The notes under the pieces are model-generated. The model worked only from the letters and a program-made list of their open reading frames with translations. It ran no database searches and was not told the DNA's origin. Position numbers and translations under genes: made by a program. Shown here piece after piece: positions 44,677 through 52,309 of a stretch of DNA of 64,000 nucleotides. Source of the DNA: Nocardia sp. SYP-A9097 (GTDB lineage: Bacteria > Actinomycetota > Actinomycetes > Mycobacteriales > Mycobacteriaceae). The DNA lies in NCBI RefSeq assembly GCF_009649815.1, contig NZ_WJIC01000001.1, forward strand, positions 682,001-746,000. Direction: 5' to 3'. Every line of letters begins with the position of its first letter. Positions within the stretch are counted from its first letter, which is position 1.

Positions 44677-46391
44677 GATGACCTCCTCGGTGCCGTCAAA
44701 AACGGCGTGAAGGGCGGGATTTCGTCGGGATCGCAGTCGACGGCGATGAACGACGGTCCCGGACTGCCGACGCAGTGCCGAAGTGATTCGGCGAGCTCGG
44801 CTCGGGTGATGGGTGCGTGCGTGCACAGATCCGGGAACATGGCCGCCAGACCGGCGCCCGGATACGCCGGCCGAAACCTGTTGAAGCTGTATCGATCCCC
44901 GTAGAACAGCTGTTCGCGAGTTATGCACATGGCATGTGCGTTGTTGTTGAAGACGATGAAGGTGATCGGCAGACAGTGTTCGATGGCGGTGTGAATCTCC
45001 ATGCCGTGCATGTAGAAAGCGCCGTCACCGGCTATGACGAAGGTACGGCGGATGGTTCCGTCCGCGCGCCGGTGCCGGGCGAAGGCCGACCCGATTCCGG
45101 CGCCGAACGCATAACCCATACCGCCCATCCCCAGGGCGACCGTGAACCGGCCGTCGCGCGGCAGCCGCAGGTGATGCACCACCGCCGCACCGGTATTGCC
45201 CGCATCGGCGAAGACGTCCGACCCCTCGGGCAGCACCTCGTTGATGGTCTCGACCACCTCCCGATACCGCAGTCCGGGACCGTCGGATGACGGCACTCGC
45301 AGTGCGGTGAGCGAGGTTTCGGTGCGCACCGGTTCGCTGTGCACCGTCTCACCTCGTGCGTTGTGCAGGTGAAGCGGTGTGGCAGCGGTGAATTCGCCGA
45401 TCAGCTCGGTCAGGGTCAGCGCGAGATCGGTGCTGTGCGCGTGTACGGCGGTGAGGAATGGGATGCCCGCCCCGATGCTGGCGAGCGGCACCTCGTCCAG
45501 GGGCCCCTCCAGTCCGGCCCGCGCGGTGACCGGCATGCGGGTGCCGACCAGCAGGCACAGCGTCGCCCCATGCAGGGCGTCGGTGAGTTCGGGATGGCCC
45601 ATACTGCCCGCGATACCGCAGAATCCGGGGTCGGCGTAGTGGTAGACGTCCTTGGCGTCCGGTGCGACGCCGACGGCGGCATCCAGGATCGCGGCCAATT
45701 GCGCCAGCTCCGCGCGGGCGGCATCGCGCGCGACCTGGTCACCGGCGATGATCACCACTTTCCCGAGGGCGCGCGCGGCGCGCAGGGTGTGCAGTACCCG
45801 GCGCAGGCTCTCGGTATCGCGGCGGTACATGGGCGCGGGTGGGGTGAAGTTCGGCGCGATCAGCTCGGCCTGCTGAATATCCTTGGGCAGCAACAACACC
45901 GCCGGTCCGCCATATCGCATGGCGGCGACCGCGCGGGTGAGATGCGCGGGCAGGTCGGCGGGCGCGTCGACGCGCGCACAGTAGTGCGAGATCGGCTTGA
46001 ACAACCGGACCGCGTCGAATGCTCCGGCCTGCCCGCTGGTGTCCTGGAACGCTCCCTTGCCCTCCAATACGGTCGGTGGCTGCCCGACCAGCGCGAGCAC
46101 CGGAACCCGCGAGGCGAAGGATTCGGCCAGCCCGGCCACCAGGTTCACGGCCCCGCCGCCGGAGGTCGCGCACACCACCCCGAATCCGGAGGTGGATCGC
46201 GCGTACCCGTCCGCCATGGTGGCCGCGGCGAACTCGTGCTTGGCCACCACCGCGGTCACCGCGTGCCGGTGGTCGAAGGCCGCGTCGTAGAGATCCTCGA
46301 TATTCGCGCCGTCCACCCCGAAGATATGCCGCACGCCCATGCCGGAGACCGCTCTGACCAGGTGATCCATGACCCGTGTTCCGTTGTGCAT
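44673..46391 (-). CDS. thiamine-diphosphate enzyme, acetolactate synthase-like
   Basis: A 572-residue ThDP enzyme with the three-domain layout of acetolactate synthase/benzoylformate decarboxylase. The cofactor-activating Glu is in VVAKHEFAAATMADGYAR (about residue 50). The pyrophosphate motif is GDGAFYMHGMEIHTAIEH closing with NN in IVFNNNAHAM. Such enzymes decarboxylate a 2-oxo acid and may ligate the product to another carbonyl. Housekeeping IlvB is usually paired with IlvN, which is absent, so a role in a small pathway with the downstream genes is likely. ATG 46391 has AAGGGAG upstream; a GTG at 46430 is an alternative. Confidence 0.85.
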   Translation of the reverse strand: MHNGTRVMDHLVRAVSGMGVRHIFGVDGANIEDLYDAAFDHRHAVTAVVAKHEFAAATMADGYARSTSGFGVVCATSGGGAVNLVAGLAESFASRVPVLALVGQPPTVLEGKGAFQDTSGQAGAFDAVRLFKPISHYCARVDAPADLPAHLTRAVAAMRYGGPAVLLLPKDIQQAELIAPNFTPPAPMYRRDTESLRRVLHTLRAARALGKVVIIAGDQVARDAARAELAQLAAILDAAVGVAPDAKDVYHYADPGFCGIAGSMGHPELTDALHGATLCLLVGTRMPVTARAGLEGPLDEVPLASIGAGIPFLTAVHAHSTDLALTLTELIGEFTAATPLHLHNARGETVHSEPVRTETSLTALRVPSSDGPGLRYREVVETINEVLPEGSDVFADAGNTGAAVVHHLRLPRDGRFTVALGMGGMGYAFGAGIGSAFARHRRADGTIRRTFVIAGDGAFYMHGMEIHTAIEHCLPITFIVFNNNAHAMCITREQLFYGDRYSFNRFRPAYPGAGLAAMFPDLCTHAPITRAELAESLRHCVGSPGPSFIAVDCDPDEIPPFTPFLTAPRRSS

Positions 46392-46435
46392 GGGGCGGCT
46401 CCCTTCGGTGCCCGACACCGACTCTGTCACCCGAG

Positions 46436-46443
46436 ATACGTAT
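46436..46443. promoter_or_regulatory. possible second regulator half-site, ATACGTAT
   Basis: A perfect 8-bp palindrome 45 bases upstream of the TPP-enzyme start. It shares the ATACGTAT/ACGTATA core with the operator at 46554-46569, suggesting that one regulator could bind both divergent promoters. It is short, so chance is possible. Confidence 0.4.
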
Positions 46444-46541
46444 GCGAGCTATGGCCGGTTCAATCCCCGGCGGGTCGTGCCTTCCATACCGGGGGTTCGG
46501 GGACGAGGCCCCGAAAGTCCGGAGAGTTTTCAGCCTACCTC

Positions 46542-46579
46542 TTGCCATGTATGTATACGTCTACGTATAGTTGGCCTCA
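46542..46579 (+). promoter_or_regulatory. leaderless promoter with overlapping palindromic operator
   Basis: TTGCCA (46542-46547) and TATAGT (46566-46571) are separated by 18 bases. The predicted start of transcription is the A of ATG 46579. A 16-bp dyad TATACG-TCTA-CGTATA covers 46554-46569 and overlaps the -10, the usual position for a repressor site. The EXLDI protein encoded immediately downstream carries a ribbon-helix-helix and is the obvious candidate. Confidence 0.7.
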
Positions 46580-47094
46580 TGCCGAACAAGACGATCTACG
46601 TATCCGATGAGGACCTCAAGCTGTTTCAGCGAGCACAAGAGCTGGTGGGGGGAAATCTGTCGGGCGCGATCGTGACGGCGCTGCGGCGTTTCATCGAGCT
46701 CGAGGAAGGCCGCATCGAGGGCTACGAAGAGGTGGTCCTCAAAGTGGGGAAGGAGGGCACCCGGCAGATTCGTTTCTCCGGCGCCCTACTGAGCCACTGG
46801 CACCAGGTCGGCGACCATCGCGTCGAAGACATTCGGGTGTACCGCACCCGCAAAGGCGCGTTCGCGGTGCACAGCCACTTCTCCAACTGGAGTGAATTCC
46901 CGGCCGACACCAATCCCCTCAAGGATTGGAAGCAGTGGCGGCGCTTTCTCGGTCTGGGCGAACAGGATTGGGGTGATTACGACTTCGAGGTCTTCGACAA
47001 TATCGAGGACATGAAGGACAAGATCCCGGATCGCCTGTACGCCCGGGTGCTCGATGCCGCCGACCACTCGAGTATCGAAGAGCTCGACATCTGA
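46579..47094 (+). CDS. EXLDI family protein with ribbon-helix-helix N-terminus
   Basis: A 171-residue protein of the actinobacterial EXLDI family, named for its C-terminal motif (EELDI here). Residues 1-45 form a ribbon-helix-helix: KTIYVSDEDLKLFQRAQEL, then LSGAIVTALRRFIE. The following region (VLKVGKEGTRQIRFSG, then VYRTRKGAFAVHSHFSNW) could bind a ligand, and the end (FDNIEDMKDKIPDRLYARVLDAA) is helical. It most likely represses its own leaderless promoter and perhaps the divergent cluster. The DrrAB-type exporter genes follow 120 bases downstream. Confidence 0.82.
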   Translation: MPNKTIYVSDEDLKLFQRAQELVGGNLSGAIVTALRRFIELEEGRIEGYEEVVLKVGKEGTRQIRFSGALLSHWHQVGDHRVEDIRVYRTRKGAFAVHSHFSNWSEFPADTNPLKDWKQWRRFLGLGEQDWGDYDFEVFDNIEDMKDKIPDRLYARVLDAADHSSIEELDI

Positions 47095-47140
47095 TCATTC
47101 CTCAACCCAAAAGTACTGTCACACAACTGAATAACCGCTT

Positions 47141-47191
47141 TGTCCGCAAGCCTCGGCGGACACGGCTCAGCCGAACCATGCATTCATGCAT
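47141..47191 (+). other. intercistronic hairpins before drrA
   Basis: Between the EXLDI gene and the ATPase gene there is TGTCCGC/GCGGACA (47141-47162, 8-base loop) and a double ATGCAT separated by TC (47178-47191). The first could be a processing or attenuation hairpin, the second a regulator site. No T-run follows. Confidence 0.35.
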
Positions 47192-47214
47192 ACCCATTGA
47201 TGAGAGGGACACCC

Positions 47215-48174
47215 ATGAACACCCCCTACCCCCCGGCCGCGATACAGGTCGCGGGCCTGTGCAAATCCTTCGGTGAGCACATCGTGCTCGACCGCATCGA
47301 CTTCAGCGTCCCGCAGGGCAGCATCTTCTCCCTGCTCGGCCCGAACGGCGCGGGCAAGACCACCACCGTGCAGATCCTGTCCACCCTGATCAAGTCCGAC
47401 GGCGGCGAAATCGGTGTCGGCGGTTACGATCTCGCCACCCAGCCCGAGAACGTGCGCTCGATCATCGGGGTGACCGGACAGTTCTCGGCCGTGGACGAAC
47501 TGCTCACCGGCCGCGAGAACCTCATACTCATGGGTGACCTGCATCGGCTGCCGCGCGGTGAAAGCCGCCGTATCGCAGCGGATCTGCTGGAGAAGTTCGA
47601 CCTGGTGGACGCCGCCGACAAGGTCGCCTCCAGCTACTCCGGCGGTATGACCCGCCGCCTGGATCTGGCCATGACCCTGGTCGGCGATCCGCGCATCATC
47701 TTCCTGGACGAGCCCACCGTCGGCCTGGATCCGCGCAGCCGCCGCGCCATGTGGGACATCATTCGCGATCTGGTCGCGGGCGGGGTCACCATCTTCCTGA
47801 CCACCCAGTACCTGGACGAGGCCGATCAGCTGGCCGACCGTATCGCGGTACTGCATCAGGGCCGACTGGTCGCCGAGGGGACGGCCGATCAGCTCAAGCG
47901 CATGGTCCCGGGCGGGTACATCAAGCTCGATTTCCACGATCGCGACGAACTCGCCGCCGCCGCACAGGCTTTCGGCAATGCGACGCAGGTCAACGGTGAT
48001 CTCACCCTCGCCATCCCGAGTGACGGCGGTGTGCGTTCGGTGCGTGAGGTGCTCGACCGCCTCGACGTCGCCCGTATCGAAGCGGCGGGGCTGTCCGTGC
48101 ACACCCCCGACCTGGATGACGTCTTCCTCGCCCTCACCGGCGGCCACCAGAACGACAAGGAGAACGCGCGATGA
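47215..48174 (+). CDS. DrrA-type ABC exporter ATPase
   Basis: A 319-residue ATPase of the daunorubicin-resistance class. Walker A is GPNGAGKTT, the signature is YSGGMTRRLDLAMTL, Walker B is IIFLDEPTVGLDPRSRRAMW, and the C-terminal DrrA extension is present (VREVLDRLDVARIEAAGLSV...DLDDVFLALTGG). It pairs with the membrane protein at 48171 (ATGA overlap) to export a hydrophobic compound, which could be the product of the divergent TPP/KAS III cluster. ATG 47215 has GAGAGGGA upstream. Confidence 0.92.
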   Translation: MNTPYPPAAIQVAGLCKSFGEHIVLDRIDFSVPQGSIFSLLGPNGAGKTTTVQILSTLIKSDGGEIGVGGYDLATQPENVRSIIGVTGQFSAVDELLTGRENLILMGDLHRLPRGESRRIAADLLEKFDLVDAADKVASSYSGGMTRRLDLAMTLVGDPRIIFLDEPTVGLDPRSRRAMWDIIRDLVAGGVTIFLTTQYLDEADQLADRIAVLHQGRLVAEGTADQLKRMVPGGYIKLDFHDRDELAAAAQAFGNATQVNGDLTLAIPSDGGVRSVREVLDRLDVARIEAAGLSVHTPDLDDVFLALTGGHQNDKENAR

Positions 48175-48944
48175 GCTCGCTCGCAATGACTTTCACCGAT
48201 TCCAAGACCATGCTGCGCCGAAACCTGGTGCACGCCAAGCGGTATCCGGCAATGACCATCAGCATGCTGGTGATGCCGATCGTCATGCTGCTTATGTTCA
48301 ACTACATTTTCGGTGGTGCGCTCAAGGGCGCGACCGGCGGCGAGAAGTACATCCAGTACCTCACGCCCGGCATGATGCTGATCATTCCGGCGTACATGGT
48401 CGCGGGCATCGCGGTGGGCATCTCCACCGATATGACCAAGGGGATCGTGAATCGCTTTCGCACCATGCACATCTCGCAGCCCTCGATCCTGACCGGATCG
48501 GTGCTGGGCAGCCTGATCCAGGGTCTGCTGGGCACCGTCGTCATGACCGGGGTGGCCGTACTGATCGGCTTCCGGTCGCATGCGAACGTGCTGGAGTGGC
48601 TGGCCGCCTTCGGACTCATCGGCCTGACCCTGTTCGCGCTGAACTGGCTCGGTGCGGGCTTCGGTGTGATCGCGCCGAACCCGGAGAGCGCCAGCAATAT
48701 GCCGACCCCGATCCTGCTGCTGCCCTTCTTCGGCAGTGGTCTGGTACCCACCGACACCATGCCCGCCGGTGTGAAGCAGTTCGCCGAATACCAGCCCTTC
48801 ACCCCCATCACCGAAACCCTGCGCGGACTGTTGATGGGCTCCGAGATCGGCCACAACGGCATTCTCGCCGTCGGCTGGTGCCTGGTGCTCGGTGGTGTCG
48901 GATACCTCTGGTCCACCTCGGCCTTCAAGCGTAAGACCAGCTGA
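48171..48944 (+). CDS. DrrB-type ABC exporter permease
   Basis: A 257-residue ABC-2 permease with six predicted membrane segments. Family stretches include LMFNYIFGGALKGATGGEKYIQYLTPGMMLI, GIVNRFRTMHISQPSILTG and FGSGLVPTDTMPAGVKQFAEYQPFTPITETLRGLL. It forms the channel for the ATPase encoded by 47215, with a 4-base overlap. A hairpin terminator follows. Confidence 0.9.
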   Translation: MSSLAMTFTDSKTMLRRNLVHAKRYPAMTISMLVMPIVMLLMFNYIFGGALKGATGGEKYIQYLTPGMMLIIPAYMVAGIAVGISTDMTKGIVNRFRTMHISQPSILTGSVLGSLIQGLLGTVVMTGVAVLIGFRSHANVLEWLAAFGLIGLTLFALNWLGAGFGVIAPNPESASNMPTPILLLPFFGSGLVPTDTMPAGVKQFAEYQPFTPITETLRGLLMGSEIGHNGILAVGWCLVLGGVGYLWSTSAFKRKTS

Positions 48945-48966
48945 AATCGACACTGCGCGAAGCGAA

Positions 48967-48995
48967 GACGGCGTACCCGGCACGGGTGCGCCGTC
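48967..48995. terminator. hairpin between drrB-like and rslA
   Basis: GACGGCGTACCCG pairs at 12 of 13 positions with 48983-48995, with a 3-base loop. There is no T-run, but its place between two convergent genes suggests a bidirectional terminator. Confidence 0.6.
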
Positions 48996-49004
48996 CTCGT
49001 GCGT

Positions 49005-49718
49005 TCAGAGTCCGGCGGCCAGCAGCACCTTGCCGGCGGCATTGCGGATCTGCACATTCTTCACCTGACCGGGTGCGGCCGAGGTGGTGCCGTCCGGGGT
49101 GAACTCCTGACCCGGTTTCGCCGTCCACTCCGCGAGTTTGGACTGCGTCCCGTCCTCGCGCACCACCCACAGCGACAACTGCCAGGCGTAGATCTCATTG
49201 GACCGCGGGTAGTTGCACCACATGTCCACGCGGGTCTGACCGTTCACCGACAGCAGTTTGAAGGTCGCCACGATCGGGGTGTCCACCTGCGCCTGCAACG
49301 GTCCCTGCGCCACCACCTGCGACGTGCCGCGGTGATCGTGATCGACCACCGAGGCCGTCACCGGTATCGCGATCAGGGCCGCCGCCGCGGCCGCCGCCAC
49401 CGCACCGCCGACGGACAGAAATCGCCGCCGCCGTTGCCTTTTCGCGGCCCGCTCGGCCAGGATGGGCAGCATGCGCTCCGGCGGAGGCGGTACCTCGGTC
49501 GCCGGATCCTGCTGTGCCGCAATGGAAAGCGCGGTCTCGGTATCGACCAGCGCGAGCAGTCCGGGCAGTCCGGCCAGTTTCGCCGTCGCCGCGCGGCAGT
49601 GCTCGCAGCTCGCCAGATGATCCTCGTATTCACGGCGTTCGTCCCGGGCGAGAGCGCCGAGTACGTATGCCCCATCCCACGTGGTGTAGCCGTCGCAGAG
49701 GTCGTGGCCCTCAGTCAT
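49005..49718 (-). CDS. rslA: zinc-binding anti-sigma factor of SigL
   Basis: A 237-residue single-pass membrane anti-sigma factor. The N-terminal zinc domain has His34, Cys38 and Cys41 (HLASCEHC); one membrane segment is at about 100-122 (SVGGAVAAAAAAALIAIPV); the extracytoplasmic part ends TPDGTTSAAPGQVKNVQIRN. The start WDGAYVLGALARDERREYEDHL and the last 60 residues match mycobacterial RslA. It overlaps sigL by four bases. In mycobacteria, release of SigL depends on oxidation of the zinc site or loss of RslA. Confidence 0.88.
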   Translation of the reverse strand: MTEGHDLCDGYTTWDGAYVLGALARDERREYEDHLASCEHCRAATAKLAGLPGLLALVDTETALSIAAQQDPATEVPPPPERMLPILAERAAKRQRRRRFLSVGGAVAAAAAAALIAIPVTASVVDHDHRGTSQVVAQGPLQAQVDTPIVATFKLLSVNGQTRVDMWCNYPRSNEIYAWQLSLWVVREDGTQSKLAEWTAKPGQEFTPDGTTSAAPGQVKNVQIRNAAGKVLLAAGL

Positions 49719-50221
49719 CTCGTCACCCCCATCTCCTGCAGTACCAATCGCAATGCCCGCATGCCGTAGTGCATACGGGATTTCACCGTTCCCTCCGGAA
49801 TCTCCAGCTCCCCCGCTATCTGAGCGGTGGACAGACCCCGGTAGTAGGCGCGGACGATGACATCACGGTGATCGATGCTCAATCGCGCCAGGGCGTCGGC
49901 GACCAGCCAGCCGTCCAGGGCACGATCCGACTGATCCGGTGTCGGCACCTCCGGCGGATGGTCCGTCCGGAACTCGCGCCGACTGCGCGCACTGCGATGC
50001 TCGTCCACCGCCAGGTTACGGGCCACCGTGAAGAGCCAGGCCCGCGCCGAGGTGGTGGACTGATCCAGCACATTCGGGCGCTGCCAAGCCCGCAGCAGCG
50101 TTTCCTGAACGATGTCCTCGGCTCGCCCGGCATCACCTACCAGGCCGAACGTGTACCGCCACAGTGCGGCCGCGTGCTCCTCGTAGAGAACACGGAGTAG
50201 CGCCGCCTGATCGTCGGGCAT
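49715..50221 (-). CDS. sigL: ECF sigma factor SigL
   Basis: A 168-residue ECF sigma factor. Region 2 is EEHAAALWRYTFGLVGDAGRAEDIVQETLLRAWQRP with RAWLFTVARNLAVDEHRSARSRR, and region 4 is LSIDHRDVIVRAYYRGLSTAQIAGELEIPEGTVKSRMHYGMRALR. It is very close to M. tuberculosis SigL, including the ending LQEMGVTR. GGAGGT precedes ATG 50221. A SigL-type promoter lies just upstream, consistent with autoregulation. The SigL regulon in mycobacteria concerns envelope lipids and secreted protein folding. Confidence 0.92.
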   Translation of the reverse strand: MPDDQAALLRVLYEEHAAALWRYTFGLVGDAGRAEDIVQETLLRAWQRPNVLDQSTTSARAWLFTVARNLAVDEHRSARSRREFRTDHPPEVPTPDQSDRALDGWLVADALARLSIDHRDVIVRAYYRGLSTAQIAGELEIPEGTVKSRMHYGMRALRLVLQEMGVTR

Positions 50222-50238
50222 CGGTCACCTCCGCACCC

Positions 50239-50266
50239 TTCACGACACAGACCGTGCCGCGGTTCA
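50239..50266 (-). promoter_or_regulatory. SigL-type promoter
   Basis: On the minus strand TGAACC (50266-50261), 16 bases, then CGTGAA (50244-50239), matching the known mycobacterial SigL consensus (TGAACC and CGT). The -10 ends 17 bases before the sigL start codon. Confidence 0.75.
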
Positions 50267-50268
50267 GA

Positions 50269-50883
50269 TCAGTTTCGTTCCAATTCGATAGGGTGCGTCG
50301 CGAGCAGCGATAACGGCATCGGCTGGCGGCGCAGCACCTGCGCCCAGAGATCGACGCGGCCCGCGAGTGGGTCGGTCGGGAGCGCCGAAAGCACGATCCA
50401 GTCGCCACGATCCAATTCGCCTTCGAGTTGCCCGAAGGTCCAGCCGGCATAGCCGGCGAAGATACGCAGGCCCTCCACGAGTGGGGCGATGGTGTCCGGA
50501 TCCGAATCCAGGTCGACCAGGGCCACCCGGCCGTCCACTCGGCGCAGGCCCGGAGTTCCGGCGAACGAGGTGCCCACCTTCACCGTCGCCAGGCACAGGG
50601 CCGCATCGCGTTTCACCGGGCCGCCGAGAAACAATGCGCGCGGGGACGCGGCCAGATCCGCCCAATTCGGTAGGACATCGTGCACCGCGGTATCGCTGGG
50701 GCGGTTCAGCACCACACCCAGACTGCCCGCGTCATTGTGTTCGATTATGTACACAATGGTGCGCCGGAAGGATGGTTCCACCAGGTCCGTCGCCGACACC
50801 AGCAGAGTGCCAGGGCGAACCACCTGGTCCTCATGCCGGAATTCGCGTCGAGAACGGTCACCGTGTTCCTCTGCGCGTGCCAC
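50269..50883 (-). CDS. YqgE/AlgH family protein
   Basis: A 204-residue YqgE/AlgH protein. The family start VVRPGTLLVSATDLVEPSFRRTIVYIIEHNDAGSLGVVLNRP is clear, followed by LFLGGPVKRDAALCL and FAGYAGWTFGQLEGELDRGDW. The conserved GGP and GYAGW motifs are intact. Function is unsettled (proposed roles in regulation or redox). The start GTG 50883 is preferred: sequence further upstream belongs to the repeat element region. Confidence 0.87.
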   Translation of the reverse strand: MARAEEHGDRSRREFRHEDQVVRPGTLLVSATDLVEPSFRRTIVYIIEHNDAGSLGVVLNRPSDTAVHDVLPNWADLAASPRALFLGGPVKRDAALCLATVKVGTSFAGTPGLRRVDGRVALVDLDSDPDTIAPLVEGLRIFAGYAGWTFGQLEGELDRGDWIVLSALPTDPLAGRVDLWAQVLRRQPMPLSLLATHPIELERN

Positions 50884-50985
50884 CAAGCCATCATCGCACC
50901 GGCACAGCACAATTGCTGTGTTTAATTTGCCCTCCGCTGCGCTGCGGGCGGGTTCGCGGGCAGGCGCAGGGAGGTGGATGCCGTG

Positions 50986-51072
50986 AGAGTCCGGAACCTT
51001 CCCTCCCTCCCTCCGCTCCTCCGCTGCGCTCCCCCGCTCCACTCAGTCCAGAACCCGGACGGGCCGCGAACC
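50986..51072 (-). repeat. dispersed intergenic repeat, copy B
   Basis: The minus-strand copy of the element at 37649-37711: GGTTCGCGGCCCGTCCGGG, TTCTGGACTGAGTGGAG, a G/C-rich insertion of about 24 bases (GAGCGCAGCGGAGGAGC), and GGAGGGAAGGTTCCGGACTC. It fills most of the 230 bases between YqgE and the divergent acyltransferase gene; nothing else is evident there apart from a Gly/Cys-skewed GC stretch at 50930-50980. Confidence 0.7.
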
Positions 51073-51113
51073 ATCGGCTGGTTGTATCTGATCGTTGATG
51101 GTTAGCTGGCGGC

Positions 51114-51875
51114 ATGGGAGCTCCGGAGGTCGTCCTCGAGAACAGCGATGCGGTGTACGACTTCTATCGGGATCATCAGCAGAACCTGTTGAAGGCCAAG
51201 GCGGCGTACTGGTTGCTGGGGCGCAGGTATCGGCCGCGGATCTCGTACGCGCCGGGGGCTCGGGAACGGCTGCGCGAGTTGATCTCCCAGAAGCGGCCAT
51301 TGCTGATCGCGGTCAATCACCTCTCCCAGTTGGATCCGTACACGGTCGCGGCGGCCGCGTGGCGCAGTGCGCTGCGGCCGGTGATCGGGCGGACCAGGGT
51401 GCTCGCCAAGGACGAACTGTTCCTGGACGCCGAGCTGCGATCGCGCATCGACATGATGGGTGGCATACCGGTATTCCGCGGTAAGGACCACGGACTGCGC
51501 GCGGTGAACGCCGCCGGACAGCGCATGATCGATATCTGCGCCGAGCGGATGGCGCGCGGGGACGGGATCGCGGTCTTCCCCGAAGGCACCTGCAATGACG
51601 TCGATCCCACCCGGGTGCAGACGGTGGGAAGCGGTATCGGGCACATCGCCTTCCGCGCCAAGAAGCTCGGGGCCGACCCGGTACTGGTGAGCCTCGGACT
51701 CAGCTACGGGCCACGCCCCGACCCCACGGTCGAGCCCACCAAAGAGGAGGCCAAATCGGCGAGCTTCTACTTCGGCATGCCGGTACCCGCGCTCCCGAGT
51801 AAGCCCGCCGAGATCACCCGCCTGGTCCACGACGACTTGCAGAGCGCATTGGACGGGGCGGTCACGGCCTACTGA
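51114..51875 (+). CDS. PlsC-like 1-acyl-glycerol-3-phosphate acyltransferase
   Basis: A 253-residue acyltransferase with the NHxxxxD motif (AVNHLSQLDPYT, about residue 63) and FPEGT (IAVFPEGTCND, about 158). This class transfers an acyl chain to lysophosphatidate or related lipids at the membrane. No transmembrane segment is clear, so the protein is probably peripheral. The N-terminus (VLENSDAVYDFYRDHQQN) is not family-typical. The last 7 bases overlap the convergent GNAT gene. Confidence 0.87.
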   Translation: MGAPEVVLENSDAVYDFYRDHQQNLLKAKAAYWLLGRRYRPRISYAPGARERLRELISQKRPLLIAVNHLSQLDPYTVAAAAWRSALRPVIGRTRVLAKDELFLDAELRSRIDMMGGIPVFRGKDHGLRAVNAAGQRMIDICAERMARGDGIAVFPEGTCNDVDPTRVQTVGSGIGHIAFRAKKLGADPVLVSLGLSYGPRPDPTVEPTKEEAKSASFYFGMPVPALPSKPAEITRLVHDDLQSALDGAVTAY

Positions 51876-52198
51876 GGCAGATTCAGCCGCTCCCTCGACC
51901 AGTGCGGCACCAGCGTGAGGTACTCCGGCCGGGATTCCACGAAATGGTGCACCATCGGGCACATGGGCAGAATGCCGTAGCCGGTATCGCGGGTCTGATC
52001 GAGCGCACCCTGCACGAGCTTGCGGCCGAATCCCAGGCCCTCATGCTGTGGATAGATCTCGGTGTGTATGAAGGCGCGCTCATTGGCGGTGTCCTGATAC
52101 GCCGCCACACCCGCGAGCATGCCATCGACATACAGCTCGAAGCGATCAAGTGCGGCATTCTTGCGGACCTCGACGGACGCGTTCGACTCACTCGACAT
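51869..52198 (-). CDS. small GNAT-like acetyltransferase (Acetyltransf_CG type)
   Basis: A 109-residue minimal GNAT fold. The typical elements are FELYVDGMLAGVAAY, IHTEIYPQHEGLGFGRKLVQGAL and ILPMCPMVHHFVESRPEY with the conserved Cys. These proteins lack the usual substrate domain; some acetylate small molecules or proteins, most are uncharacterised. The gene overlaps the end of plsC by 7 bases on the opposite strand. Confidence 0.85.
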   Translation of the reverse strand: MSSESNASVEVRKNAALDRFELYVDGMLAGVAAYQDTANERAFIHTEIYPQHEGLGFGRKLVQGALDQTRDTGYGILPMCPMVHHFVESRPEYLTLVPHWSRERLNLPQ

Positions 52199-52309
52199 GG
52201 TGCGACGCTAACCCGTTTGCCCAGGCTATTTGTCCGTATCTGTAATCCGGTGCTCCGGCGTGTCGCGGCTGGACCTGCCACTACGGCGAATAGTGATCAC
52301 ACTGTGGGG

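Noticed and set aside
44673..46391. Acetolactate synthase for valine/isoleucine synthesis (ilvB)
   Set aside because: No ilvN or ilvC follows; the gene is coupled to an SRPBCC-like and a KAS III-like gene, so a housekeeping role is less likely.
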